From positions 23,399,577 through 23,463,576 of the forward strand of contig NC_092582.1 in assembly GCF_037975245.1 (NCBI RefSeq): a DNA stretch of 64,000 nt, written 5' to 3'. Below, piece by piece: positions 24,571 to 34,604 of the stretch. The notes below the pieces were generated by a model. It was given only the letters and a program-made list of their open reading frames with translations. It made no database searches and was not told the origin of the DNA. This DNA comes from Apostichopus japonicus (Eukaryota; Echinodermata; Holothuroidea; Aspidochirotida; Stichopodidae). The position numbers and the translations under genes were made by a program. Every line of letters begins with the position of its first letter. Position 1 is the stretch's first letter.

Positions 24571-26476
24571 TCTGCGGTACGGGTGCATCCCATGGATGGG
24601 GACAATCGCCCACCCCTTCCCCCTGCAATTTCTATAGAAAATCGAAATTCCAAGGTAAAAAATATCACTTTTCAAAATGTCAAGAGAAAGAGTCGAAATT
24701 TCGAGAAAAGTTTCGAATTACGAGTAAATTCGATATTTTGAGATTAAATAGTGGAAATTCTATGGAGATATGAAAGTTCGAAATTCAGAGGAACACAGCG
24801 AAATTTCGATATGAAAAGTCATTTTAAATAAATTATGTAGTCGAAAAAATGACTATATAAAATATGTGCGAAATTTTGGTTAAAATGTCAATATAAAAAC
24901 AAAATATAAATAGTTTTAGCGGAAAAAAAAAAAGAGAAAGTGAAATAGACAAAAAGAAGTTGACACAATACTCGACATTTGAAATATAAAGTCGACATTA
25001 AATATCGAGCTAAACAAAGTTGAAGTTTCAATGTCCAATAAGGCGGATTGTGTTCCATTGCAGGGGACTTGTTTCTTACCTTCTCAGTGGTGTTGTGCTG
25101 AAGAGGGTTTTCTGTTTTCTGATACTTTTCCATAACAACTCCCTGTTTATATGGTTATAGCTGGGAAATAGGTAGCAGCGCCCTGAAAAACGTAGATTAA
25201 TTTGGGGGCAGTGTGCCCCCTGCCCCCCCCCCCACCTCGTACGCCTATGCAATAAGTCCAATGTGTCCAAATATGTGTCCCAATAAGTGCCCCTATGAAG
25301 CAGCCTCTGTGAATTTACATTTCATGTCTTCTATAGCGATTATTATTATTATTAACATGTTTTGAAACATTTTGGGTCAATACTGATGACCTTTACATGA
25401 CCCCATGGGCCACAGAGATTGGTAAACAAGTTCATCAAGCCAAAAATATCCTCTCGAACAATTAAGAATGAAACCTGTGGCTTTGAATCCTCCCGTATAT
25501 ATAGATACAGCTTTATAAACATTCGTTTATATGTGGGTATACAGGTGTTATTTACATGTATATATAACACACAGACAAGAGAAGATTACACAACCAAGGT
25601 AAAGCGGCCAACTAAAACTAAGAATTCTTTTAGCTACCAGCTAAAAATGATATGAACGACAATTCCTTTTTCAAAGAAGTCCCGAATAATTGAGGGTCGT
25701 TACGTATACGTTATATATGTTATTAATAGGATTGCGGGCATTCTGAGGTCAACCTATATATGAATGAAGAAGCCAAAGGAAAATATTTACGGAATTGAAA
25801 TATCGTTAATGATCAGAAATAAAAAAAAAAAACAATGAAACAAAACAAAACAAAACAAAACAAAGAACTGGTGAACAAAAGAGTAATCAAAGACAAAGAA
25901 TGGAATATTGCCATGGTATTGTGATGTCATTATTAAAGTTGTAGAAACGAGTCACATGACTGCCTGATATGAAAGAAACATACCAACCCTAGGTCTGATC
26001 AAATATGCTAGAATGCGCCCGTCATCTGGTCACACGTATACTTCCCACCCTTCAAATGAAGTAACATCGTATCAGACGTAACTTCGTAAAGTTTTCTTTA
26101 TATATGTATTGTATAACACGCATATTAATCTTGTATACATAACTATAATGTATCCATTTGCGGTAAGGATAACATTGCCATGAGTTGGATCTTTTTTTTT
26201 ATTTAAACTTTTCCTTGTAATTTGAAGTTTCATTTTCTTGGCAAGCCCGTATATGGGGATCATATTTAAAGTTTTTTAAGTGTTGGTATTTAATCCTTAT
26301 TCAGAATACATCATTTGGAAATGCTAGATATTAATATCGTTACTTAGTTTCTCCTTACAAAATAAATAACATTCATCTTACGGAAAAAATGATTATGTAT
26401 ATAAGTGTCATCTCGGAAAACCGCCAAAATTCAAAAACGGCTTAATTGGATGAATGGGCAGAAAGTCATACCTAGG

Positions 26477-26477
<1 letters not shown>

Positions 26478-26519
<42 letters not shown>

Positions 26520-26538
26520 GTATATATATATGTATATA

Positions 26539-26632
<94 letters not shown>
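26478..26632. repeat. Expanded TA microsatellite in copy B
   Basis: About 155 bases of (TA)n with TG interruptions in its first third, between TAGGCC and GGTCACATGC. The paralogous locus in copy A is about 48 bases long. Confidence 0.95.
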
Positions 26633-26635
<3 letters not shown>

Positions 26636-26781
26636 TCACATGCATGAAGGAATCTGAGAACGGTAGGCCTATATCTATTTTATGAATAATGCACATAAGG
26701 CCAACTTATATACCAGCAAGAAGTAAACGGATCAAATGAATTGATGTTATCAGTGCTGAGTTGCAAGGGAGCATGTGTAGC

Positions 26782-26789
26782 TGCGATAT
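26782..26789. other. Empty target site for the 1900-bp hAT-like element
   Basis: A single TGCGATAT occurs in copy B where copy A has two flanking the 19877-21776 element. Confidence 0.92.
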
Positions 26790-27608
26790 ATATATATACT
26801 CTCTGTCTAAATGTTCGATTCTTTGTCGATCGAGTGAATAGTAGGCCTACTGATGTATAAACGATACCGTATATGTGTGTATGCCTTACTATACACTGAA
26901 ACAGATACTGAAACTGATGTTTTTCATTTGAAATCAACAAAATTATCCAAAGCTTATTTATTGGCAATAATTTTAGCGATGAAGCTTTCAACACGACAAC
27001 GTAAATTCTTGAACGCTCTAGCGAGTCAAATAACTTGACTTTCTCTCGGAATCCATTGATCTTTCTCTCTCTCTCAAAATCCCTAGCTCCCTTAATGACT
27101 GACGTCCACTGACCAAGTACTCGCTTATAGTAAAGTATAGCTTCACTCATTATTTATGCCTGGAAGTTTGATGCTACCGTCACACAAGATTGCACACAAA
27201 AATAGTATCAAGATTAGTTGCACGGTAAAATGCATTATAACAACAAGTCCACATATTTGTTGATCGGCGGTTTATTACAGTGGCGAACGCACGATTCCCA
27301 GGGCGACGGCGATGTGTGCGTGTATGTGTGTATATATATGTCTGTATGTGTGTGTATGTATGCATGCGTGTATGTATATGCTCCTTCTTTCTACAACTTA
27401 ACACTTAGGTTTACTCAGAACAGTCCACTTTAAAAAGAGTAAAGAATCCACACAGTTGGCAGGTTGTGTGTGTAAATCCTCATTGCCCAGAAGCCTTTTG
27501 CGTCTGTTGAATATTCTTCTATCGTCTTGCGCTTAGATCTTGCTGCTGTTCTTTAGGATATAAGTTACTTTCACTCTATCGGTACAGGTAACAACTGTGG
27601 TGGGCGGC

Positions 27609-27974
27609 CAGTGGCGTAGGAAGGTACTTTTGAGTGGGGGGGCTGAAGACTGATGGCCGGCTTGGGGGAGGGGTCTAAGGGGAGGGGATGTCCCCTCCCC
27701 TTTGGAATTTTTTGCATTTCCAGGTGGCCTCAGATGCAATTTGGTGCAATATAGCACACTTCAACACCCACTCCATTTTGTAAACTTAATTTTGTATTTT
27801 CAACTGGCCTTAGATGCAATTTGGTGCTCCAAATGAGATTTTTTTTCTCATTTGGAAATGAAAAAGGGGTTTTCTGACCTGCGAACCGGGGGGGCGGAAT
27901 GATACTTCCGCCCCTCCACATTTTTCACTGGGGGGGGCTGGCGCCCCCCAGCCCCCCCGGTTCCTACGCCCTTG
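27609..27974. mobile_element. hAT-like element, 366 bp, in copy B
   Basis: The ends CAGTGGCGTAGGAA and TTCCTACGCCCTTG are inverted repeats with two mismatches. They are flanked by the exact 8-bp duplication TGGGCGGC at 27601-27608 and 27975-27982. Copy A shows the empty site at 22599-22606. It has no coding capacity and contains G-rich and C-rich subterminal tracts. Confidence 0.9.
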
Positions 27975-28289
27975 TGGGCGGCAATAGAGAAGAGGGAACA
28001 GCCTGTGGAGAATTAAGCATGCTCGCAATGTATTACTGCACGTTTGGTGTAGTAGGCTTGTAGGGCTAGGCAGAGTTCGCATAAAATCGACTTTTCAGTA
28101 GGATATCTTCATCTCATGTTCTGTACGTAAATCACAAATGTTTCGTCAGGGTAAGCTAGTACTTCCATAGTTAAAGCACCTTATGCATTGTAACGTGTTC
28201 GATTTCCTATATGCGGATGCTGCAAACGTTACCACAAATGAGCTCAAAATACGTGAAATCACGCAAGCCGGCCAACGGGACGGACAACC

Positions 28290-28511
28290 ATGGCGCTATT
28301 TCAATCTATGAATGAGAGCCATATCTACGGCTCTGCTATAGGTGTCGGCAACACCATTAATTGTTCCATTGACTTACACACTAAACTCGTCACTTTCAAG
28401 GTACGCCAAAGCATAGATAGAAGTTTTCGACTGGTATTTCCTACCCACCACGTGATAGCTGAGATATTGTCCTATCATTGCACTTGCAAATTTCCGTATC
28501 ATGACCGTTAA
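28290..28511 (+). CDS. Hypothetical 73-codon frame, copy B
   Basis: Duplicate of the frame at 22914-23135, differing at two residues near the C-terminus. The same reservations apply: no recognisable family, and conservation no higher than that of flanking DNA. Confidence 0.15.
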   Translation: MALFQSMNESHIYGSAIGVGNTINCSIDLHTKLVTFKVRQSIDRSFRLVFPTHHVIAEILSYHCTCKFPYHDR

Positions 28512-29397
28512 GATTTTGAGTTAAAAGAGGATCAAGTTGAGCATACTGAACGCCAACCCTTCCATCTGCTCGCTCGGAATAATATCAACATTTAACCAAT
28601 TTCTAAAATTTCTAAAATTGTTTATGTCACCTTCAAGCCTCCCTATTTTCACACCATTTGTACTTCAAAGTATGCTCTTACACAAAAAGGCAGCAATAAA
28701 ATATGATGGTAACTGATAATATTATAAAACAAGCATTACATTTGGTCATATTACCCCCCCCCCCCCCCCAGACAATGATTATCTTTTACGAGCGGATGTA
28801 CACTGCTCTAATTGTGGTGTGGTACCTATAAATTAGTGCATAGGCTATTTCATGTTCGCAAAGAGAGCGCACTCTTTATTCCATTGACCATAAAAACATT
28901 CAACTAATCACAGTGCAGAACTATCAATAACGTTTTTGTGTTTCCACGAATGGAGCATTCTCCTAATATAGCAGCCACCGTTTGATTTGAGCATTTTCGG
29001 CATTTTTCTTTCAAGTCGTTTTCACTCCTCACTTAAACATACTTCACGAAAATGTAATTTACGAATTCACAAAGTTTTGCATTGATTTAGAACTTAATTA
29101 GAATAAATTATTGCCGTAAAAAATGGATTGATAAGTTAAGTTCATTTTCATTAATTAAGAGACTAAAAATGAAGCGAATGAAAGGCATACGTCTTCAGTG
29201 TTGCTCTGCACGCCTTCCCTCCCCTCCCCCTCCCCGTCCTGTTTATGAAAATACCTCACAAATATCACTTTTCATAAGCTGGAAGTTTCCCTCTTTTGTT
29301 AAGAAAAAGGGAATTGTGTAATTTTAAAACCTAACCTTTTGTTGGCAAATCACTGTCACTGCGATCAGAAAAGTGCCTTGTTGTTTAAAATATATTC

Positions 29398-29559
29398 ATT
29401 TCCAGCGATCTGGGAGGCATTTTTAGCCAAAATTTTCTTGTACGCTTCGCGCCAATTATGGTGGCGCTACGCTTATATAGTTTGCAATGCCGTATCTACG
29501 GCTCTGATAGTTTGCCTACATTTTCGCCCTCCCTTGGCAAATTCCTGGCTACGCGCCTG
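29398..29559. mobile_element. Truncated hAT-like element end in copy B
   Basis: The right end TTCCTGGCTACGCGCCTG (29542-29559) is the complement of a typical CAGGCGCGTAGCCAGGAA terminus. Its left end and target duplication are not found. It carries one copy of the ~85-bp module seen in the 1900-bp element (29398-29481). Confidence 0.6.
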
Positions 29560-30235
29560 ATCGTTTCTGATCGTGTCTGAGTAATACTGATCCTCTCTGA
29601 TCGTGACTGGGTCATACTGATCCTATGTGATCGTGTCTGAGTAATACTGATCCTCTCTGATCGTGTCTGAGCCACGCTGATCCTATCTGATCGTGACTCA
29701 GTACTACTGATCCTATCTGATCGTGACTGAGTCATACCGATCCTCTCTGATCGTGACTGAGTAATCCTATCTGATCGTGTCTGACTCATACTGATCCTCT
29801 CTGATCGTGACTGAGTCATACTGATCTTGTCTGATCGTGACTGAGTCATACTGATCCTATCTGATCGTTACTGAGTCAAGCCGATCCTCTCTGATCGTGA
29901 CTGAGTAATCCTATCTGATCGTGTCTGACTCATACTGATCCTCTCTGATCGTGACTGAGTCATACTGATCCTCTCTGATCGTGACTGAGTCATACTGATC
30001 TTGTCTGATCGTGACAGAGTCATACTGATCCTATCTGATCGTTACTGAGTCAAGCCGATCCTCTCTGATCGTTACAGAGTCATACTGATCCACACTGATC
30101 GTGTCTGATCGTGTCTGAGTCATCCTTATCCTATCTGATAGTAACTGAGTAATACTGATCGTGTCTGATGTGTCTGAGTCATACCGATCCTATCTGATCG
30201 TGTCTGAGTCATACTGATCCTGTCTGATCCTATGC
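29560..30235. repeat. 30-bp minisatellite, expanded copy B allele
   Basis: More than 20 head-to-tail units of about 30 bases (GATCCTCTCTGATCGTGACT plus GAGTCATACT), with variants lacking a few bases. Many units contain TGAGTCA. The copy A allele is less than a third as long. Confidence 0.93.
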
Positions 30236-30860
30236 ACTGCGGTACGGGTGCGTCCCATGGATGGGGACAATCGCCCTATGTCTTCCCCTCCGCAATTTCT
30301 ATTGAAAATCGAAATTCCAAGGTAAAAAATATCACTTTTCAAAATGTCAACGGAAAGAGTCGAAATTTCGAGAAAAGTGTCGAAATTACGAGTAAATTCG
30401 ATATTTTGAGATTAAATAGTGGAAATTCTTTGGAGATATGAAAGTTCGAAATTCAGAGGAAAACATCGAAATCGATATGAAAAGTCATTTTTAATATATT
30501 ATGTAGTCGAAAAAATGACTAGATAAAATATGTGCGAAATTTTGGTTAAAATGTCAATATAAAAACAAAATATAAATAGTTTTAGCGAAAAAAAAAAGAA
30601 AAAGTGAAATAGACAAAAAGAAGTTGACACAATACTCGACATTTGAAATATAAAGTCGACATTAAATATCGAGCTAAACAAGGTTGAAGTTTCAATGTCC
30701 GATAAGGCCACCTTAACGTGGATTGGGTTCCATTTCGGGACACTTTTTTTCTTATCTTCTCAAAATGGGTGCAGTGGTGTTGTGCTGAAGAGGGTTTTCT
30801 GATACTTAATCTGGTTATAGCTGGGAATTAGGTAGCAGCGCCCTGAAAAACGTAGATTAA

Positions 30861-31163
30861 TCCGCCCTGCGTAAGTGAAGCTGTTCGGATTTACTCCCCC
30901 CACAGCTCTCACTATCGTGATATGGTAAAGGCGTCATGGTGCACGCGTTGACTCAAGGGAGTCAGTGTAGAAAATCAACCTGTTGGACGCTTAGGTATTA
31001 CGTAATATGCATGATTCGTTGGTGCTCAACAATGCACACAGCTAGCCACGCAATCCAATCACAAGGCTAACGTTGCCGTTCGCATCCGTATGTAAAGTAT
31101 TTGATCCGGCAACAAGAAGGAAGGTGTTCGCTGCACAACCATAAATCAGATATTAAAACAAAT
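30861..31163 (+). promoter_or_regulatory. Probable DPM2 promoter and 5' UTR
   Basis: The 303 bases between the end of duplication copy B and the DPM2 ATG must hold at least the 5' UTR. A CCAAT box occurs near 31050, within AATCCAATCACAAGG. A 12-base palindrome TATTACGTAATA lies near 30994. No TATA box at a convincing distance is seen. The start of transcription cannot be fixed from sequence. Confidence 0.4.
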
Positions 31164-31166
31164 ATG
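31164..31166 (+). CDS. DPM2: DPM2 exon 1 (initiator ATG only)
   Basis: The ATG is followed directly by a donor, GTGAGA. The next exon (34515) begins ATGSDQAVG in phase 0, matching the MATGTDQ start of animal DPM2. So coding exon 1 contributes only the initiator methionine. The context AAACAAATATGG is acceptable. No other in-frame ATG is available at the start of exon 2. Confidence 0.8.
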
Positions 31167-34100
31167 GTGAGAAGTTTTGTATTAAGTTTTGGTCTTACAT
31201 TCAGTAGGCATTGGCCTACGTGTGTTTTCTCCATGCTATATTTTGTGTTGGTATCCGTTCCACGAGAATAATACTGTCAATAATCTAGTACTAGTAGGAT
31301 GGTGACTTCGAAGTTCGGCCACTTAAGACTTAAAACACCCCAAAACTAAATCTTCTGGTATAAATTATTTGAAAATATACTTCATATGGTGGGAGAATTT
31401 TGTTATAGTATGATACACGGCCAAACTTTCTTTCCTGCAAACTGTTTTCACGTTGTTTTCCAAGAAGATTCTTCGTGATTGTGGAACTGGTATTTCTTGC
31501 TAGAGTATTGCGAAGTTCGGACGCGCAACCCACAGTGTGGCGATGGTGATAAAATTGGGGGCGCAGTTGCTTTTTCAGTAATTATAACAGACTTCATAGA
31601 TCTTCGTCATTTTATTGACAAATATGTCAGTAATTTCTTGCACACGGGTCATTTTGGAGAGAAAATAACTGTAGCTTCGTACTTTTTGGTGAAATTTGAC
31701 TCTTCCTGTAGATTTTCATGGTGAAATCGTGTATTTCTTAAGGGTGGCCGATCTTCGCAGTATGGCGAACTTCGCAATACTGACTATACTATAGTAGAAT
31801 GGTGGGCTCATAATTGACGCACTTAAGGATTTGATCAACGATGTCTATCAAGGAAAAATACAAACCACTCAACTGTATGTGTTTTTCAAATGTGTGGTTC
31901 CTCAGTAAATGTAATGATCTCAAATTTTTTATTGTTCTGTGCATATGCAAAGTACAATTGAGCAGAATTTGACCACAAAATGTCTGCCGTGTCAAGTTCT
32001 TTCATACCCCTAAATTGACACGTTCCTAGTTAAGCTAACTGTAACTTTTGTTTTAAGTATACATCAGTTGACTCTGAATGCTGTTTAGCTATGCTCAGAC
32101 TGGTCAGGTCCCAGAGAGTCGTGGTATAATGCTGAGGTAATATTGGTTATTAATACTAGGGAGTAAGATTTCCAAGTCCCAAAAATATGTGCAAAACTGG
32201 AGGAGGGTTTTAAAAGCTTAAAAAAACAACACAAATTGATCAGCACATAGCTGAAATGGATTCAGACTCATGAAATATGTAAGTCTGCTTTGCTACAAAA
32301 AGTTTAGGTTGCCTGCTGAATCGTTGCTAGTTATATTTGGAAGGTTCATCAATTACAAAGGTGTGTCAATTATTAAGCCTTTACTATAACTTTAGCACAG
32401 AAGCTCCCAACGTATGCCACACTCTATTTGTATTGAGGCCTAAAGGAAAATGCAAGAAGCCAGTGCAGCCAAGTTGATCACATGGCAGCCTGACTGATAA
32501 AGACTTGGCTGTTCTTGCTTTCACCCAGCTGCAGGGCCAATAAGAGAATGAATGATGTTATTCCTCGGGCAGATGGATGATTGATATCACTTGTACAATT
32601 CCTCCTGTTGTTGTGCGAGTAAGAGAACATTAATGCTATTCACTCAGCAGCCGGACAAAAACGGAACACTGCCATGTCATTCATCCGGCTGCTGGTGGAC
32701 TAACATGGCTGTTCCCTTATTCATCTGACAACTGAACAAAGATGGAATCCCATGTTGAAACTGTTTCATGTATTGGGTATAGGCCTAAATGCAAATTTAT
32801 AGCCTATTTAATTTAGAACAGGCTGTTACATGTTATCTGCACATGAAGGCTATGTTGACAGAGGTGGTACTGTAGGCTGTATTAGAATGGCACCTAAAAT
32901 CCCTGTGCTATTCTATTTCTCACAACATGCCAAGCCATGTGTTGGACAAAATGTTGTGAATCTTTCAAGAATAACTGTTCTTCACCATGTTTTCAAAGAA
33001 CCTCCCCTTGCCTTGGCACTTCCTCGCCAAATTTGAGAATAGAACATTCAGCACGTAGATCAACTGCCGGTAAATAGTGTGTAAACATTGAGCACTATTC
33101 ATGCAGCTGCCTAACAAATAACCATCGTTCCAAGATTTGCAGTCCATTAGGGCTACTTTATCACATTAATTAAGTGTGTAGGCCTACAGTAGGCTGTGTG
33201 TTTCAATAATGAGAGATTAATGAAAAATAGTGAAAACAGTGTCTGTACAACTTCAATCTATAATACAACATTAATTAGCAATCATATGACTAGATTTATA
33301 AAAATGTTCTGCTAAATCAACTTTATAATCAGCAGACTAAGTAGCTAAATTGCTCATTGCATTATGTATGTTAGCTCTTGCCTATGAATGCAGTCTTGCC
33401 TATTAAAGGCATTGAAGACTCGTCCCAAACCACGTGCCACCCTCTGAAAAAAGTTAACGTTCCATTGCTTGCAAGTGAAGTTTTCTTCTGTCGCTCCAAA
33501 ATGCAGACAGTAATGTAACGTGATACCTTGTTATCTTTTATCTGGACCTGAGATCAGGGAGTTCCATAACATCTCCCTGCTGAGATGTCCATCGCTACTA
33601 TGTACACTGTGTTGTGGGTATTTCCCATAGCTGCATATATTGACTGTACACTAGTGTGTGTATTTTCTGGGATCGATGGTGGTGTCTAACACTTCTGTTT
33701 CACCTCATGAGACGTTTCTTTGTTCGGGAGTCTTCACACCCTTTAAGAATACAGTCTTGCCTGTCTGTAAATTGTTAAATCTGGTCACCAAATATTGCCT
33801 ATTACCGTAGATGACAGATGCCCTGCAAGCGTTGTACCTGTACAATACTTTAATATACAGTAAATACTGTGTGGAATGAGTATGCATTGCTGCCTGTTCA
33901 TTGAAGTATGGTGGAGCCTAACCAACTTGTAAACTATATAATATCTAATAAAATTTTCTCATTCTTACACAAGGGATCTTCAACATGGTACAGTATTACT
34001 ATACCTAATTGCCTTCTTCATTCTGCATATTTACCAAAGAACCATGGCTGTTTGGTTGGCTGGCAGAGTTCCTACAAAAAGCTGGTCAAGGCAAGGGGTG

Positions 34101-34514
34101 GTCAGAATTATCTGAAAATAAAACCCAATTATGTATTTTATTATAAAAAAACAAAACTAACACGTCCCTTACTCTACTATCATCTTTGGTACTATTTTGT
34201 GGTTGTTCACCACATAATCATTTTTTTTGCCCAAATTTTGGCCCATTTGCATAGATTCATGAGAAAGTAAAGTCTGTCTCTCTCCGTTCTCTTGCTATCT
34301 CTCACATAATGTTTCCGTGGCAAAGAGATTTGGCATACTACTGTATGTAGAAATACTTGAGGTCTGTGAGTTTGCTTAAAATAATATCACTGAATACTGA
34401 AAAATGTACAAATATGGTGCACAAGTACTACACTATGTCAGCATACTATTGACTTATTGTAGCAAATGTTTAATTTGCATATTAATAGATTAAAATGTTC
34501 ACTGATCTTTGCAG
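31167..34514 (+). other. DPM2 intron 1
   Basis: 3.3 kb between GTGAGA and TTTGCAG. It contains a TTAA-flanked repeat element at 33403-33746. I see no other gene in it. Confidence 0.75.
33403..33746 (+). mobile_element. TTAA-ended short element (344 bp), first copy
   Basis: It begins TTAAAGGCATTGAAGACTCG and ends near CTTCACACCCTTTAA, giving imperfect inverted ends. It is related over most of its length to the reverse complement of 48650-49016. Shared segments include TGCAGACAGTAATG, TGATACCTTGTTATCTTT and TCTGGGATCGATGGTGGTG. This copy lies in DPM2 intron 1. Flanking GAATGCAGTCTTGCCT (left) and GAATACAGTCTTGCCT (right) form an additional 16-bp imperfect direct repeat. Confidence 0.75.
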
Positions 34515-34604
34515 GCTACGGGATCAGATCAAGCTGTTGGATATGGCATAGTGCTCTTTGCGGGGGCAGTCTTCATCTACTACTCTCTGTGGGTCATCAT
34601 TCTG
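34515..34604 (+). CDS. DPM2: DPM2 exon 2: first membrane segment
   Basis: 30 codons between CTTTGCAG and GTGAGT, phase 0 on both sides. The sequence starts ATGSDQAVGYGIVLF and continues through AVFIYYSLWVIIL, a hydrophobic helix. It aligns directly with human DPM2 (MATGTDQVVGLGLV, then TYYTAWVILLP). DPM2 is the small ER membrane subunit that stabilises dolichol-phosphate mannose synthase (DPM1/DPM3). That enzyme makes the mannose donor for N-glycans, GPI anchors and C- and O-mannosylation. In vertebrates DPM2 also associates with the GPI-GlcNAc transferase. Confidence 0.95.

Larger units (their letters stand above)
18399..25200 (+). repeat. Large tandem duplication, copy A (6.8 kb)
   Basis: Copy A begins TTTGGGGGCAGTG and ends CGTAGATTAA. 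The same start and end bound copy B at 25201 and 30860, so the junction lies exactly between 25200 and 25201. Long stretches are near identical between copies, for example 22914-23135 against 28290-28511 with two differences in 222 bases. Copy A differs by a 1900-bp transposon at 19877, a long CCCCTT array at 23835 and a shorter 30-bp minisatellite at 24385. The left end lies inside an older hAT-like element, so that element's right end (CTCGTACGCCTATG) is present in both copies. Confidence 0.93.
25201..30860 (+). repeat. Large tandem duplication, copy B (5.7 kb)
   Basis: Starts TTTGGGGGCAGTG directly after copy A and ends CGTAGATTAA at 30860, about 300 bases before the DPM2 start codon. Relative to copy A it lacks the 1900-bp transposon, carries a private 366-bp insertion at 27609, and has an expanded TA run (26478-26632), an expanded 30-bp minisatellite (29560-30235) and a contracted CCCCTT array. 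A fragment of another hAT-like element (about 29398-29559) is also private to this copy. Confidence 0.93.

Noticed and set aside
26680-27150. 156-codon minus-strand frame in copy B
   Set aside because: Copy A, nearly identical, breaks the frame through the transposon insertion and base changes. Content is unremarkable and AT-driven.
22914-28511. The duplicated 73-codon frame as evidence of a conserved gene
   Set aside because: The identity between copies is no higher than in surrounding non-coding duplicate sequence, and both differences change residues.
29496-29849. Frame of repeated RSDRISMTQS
   Set aside because: Translation of the 30-bp minisatellite.
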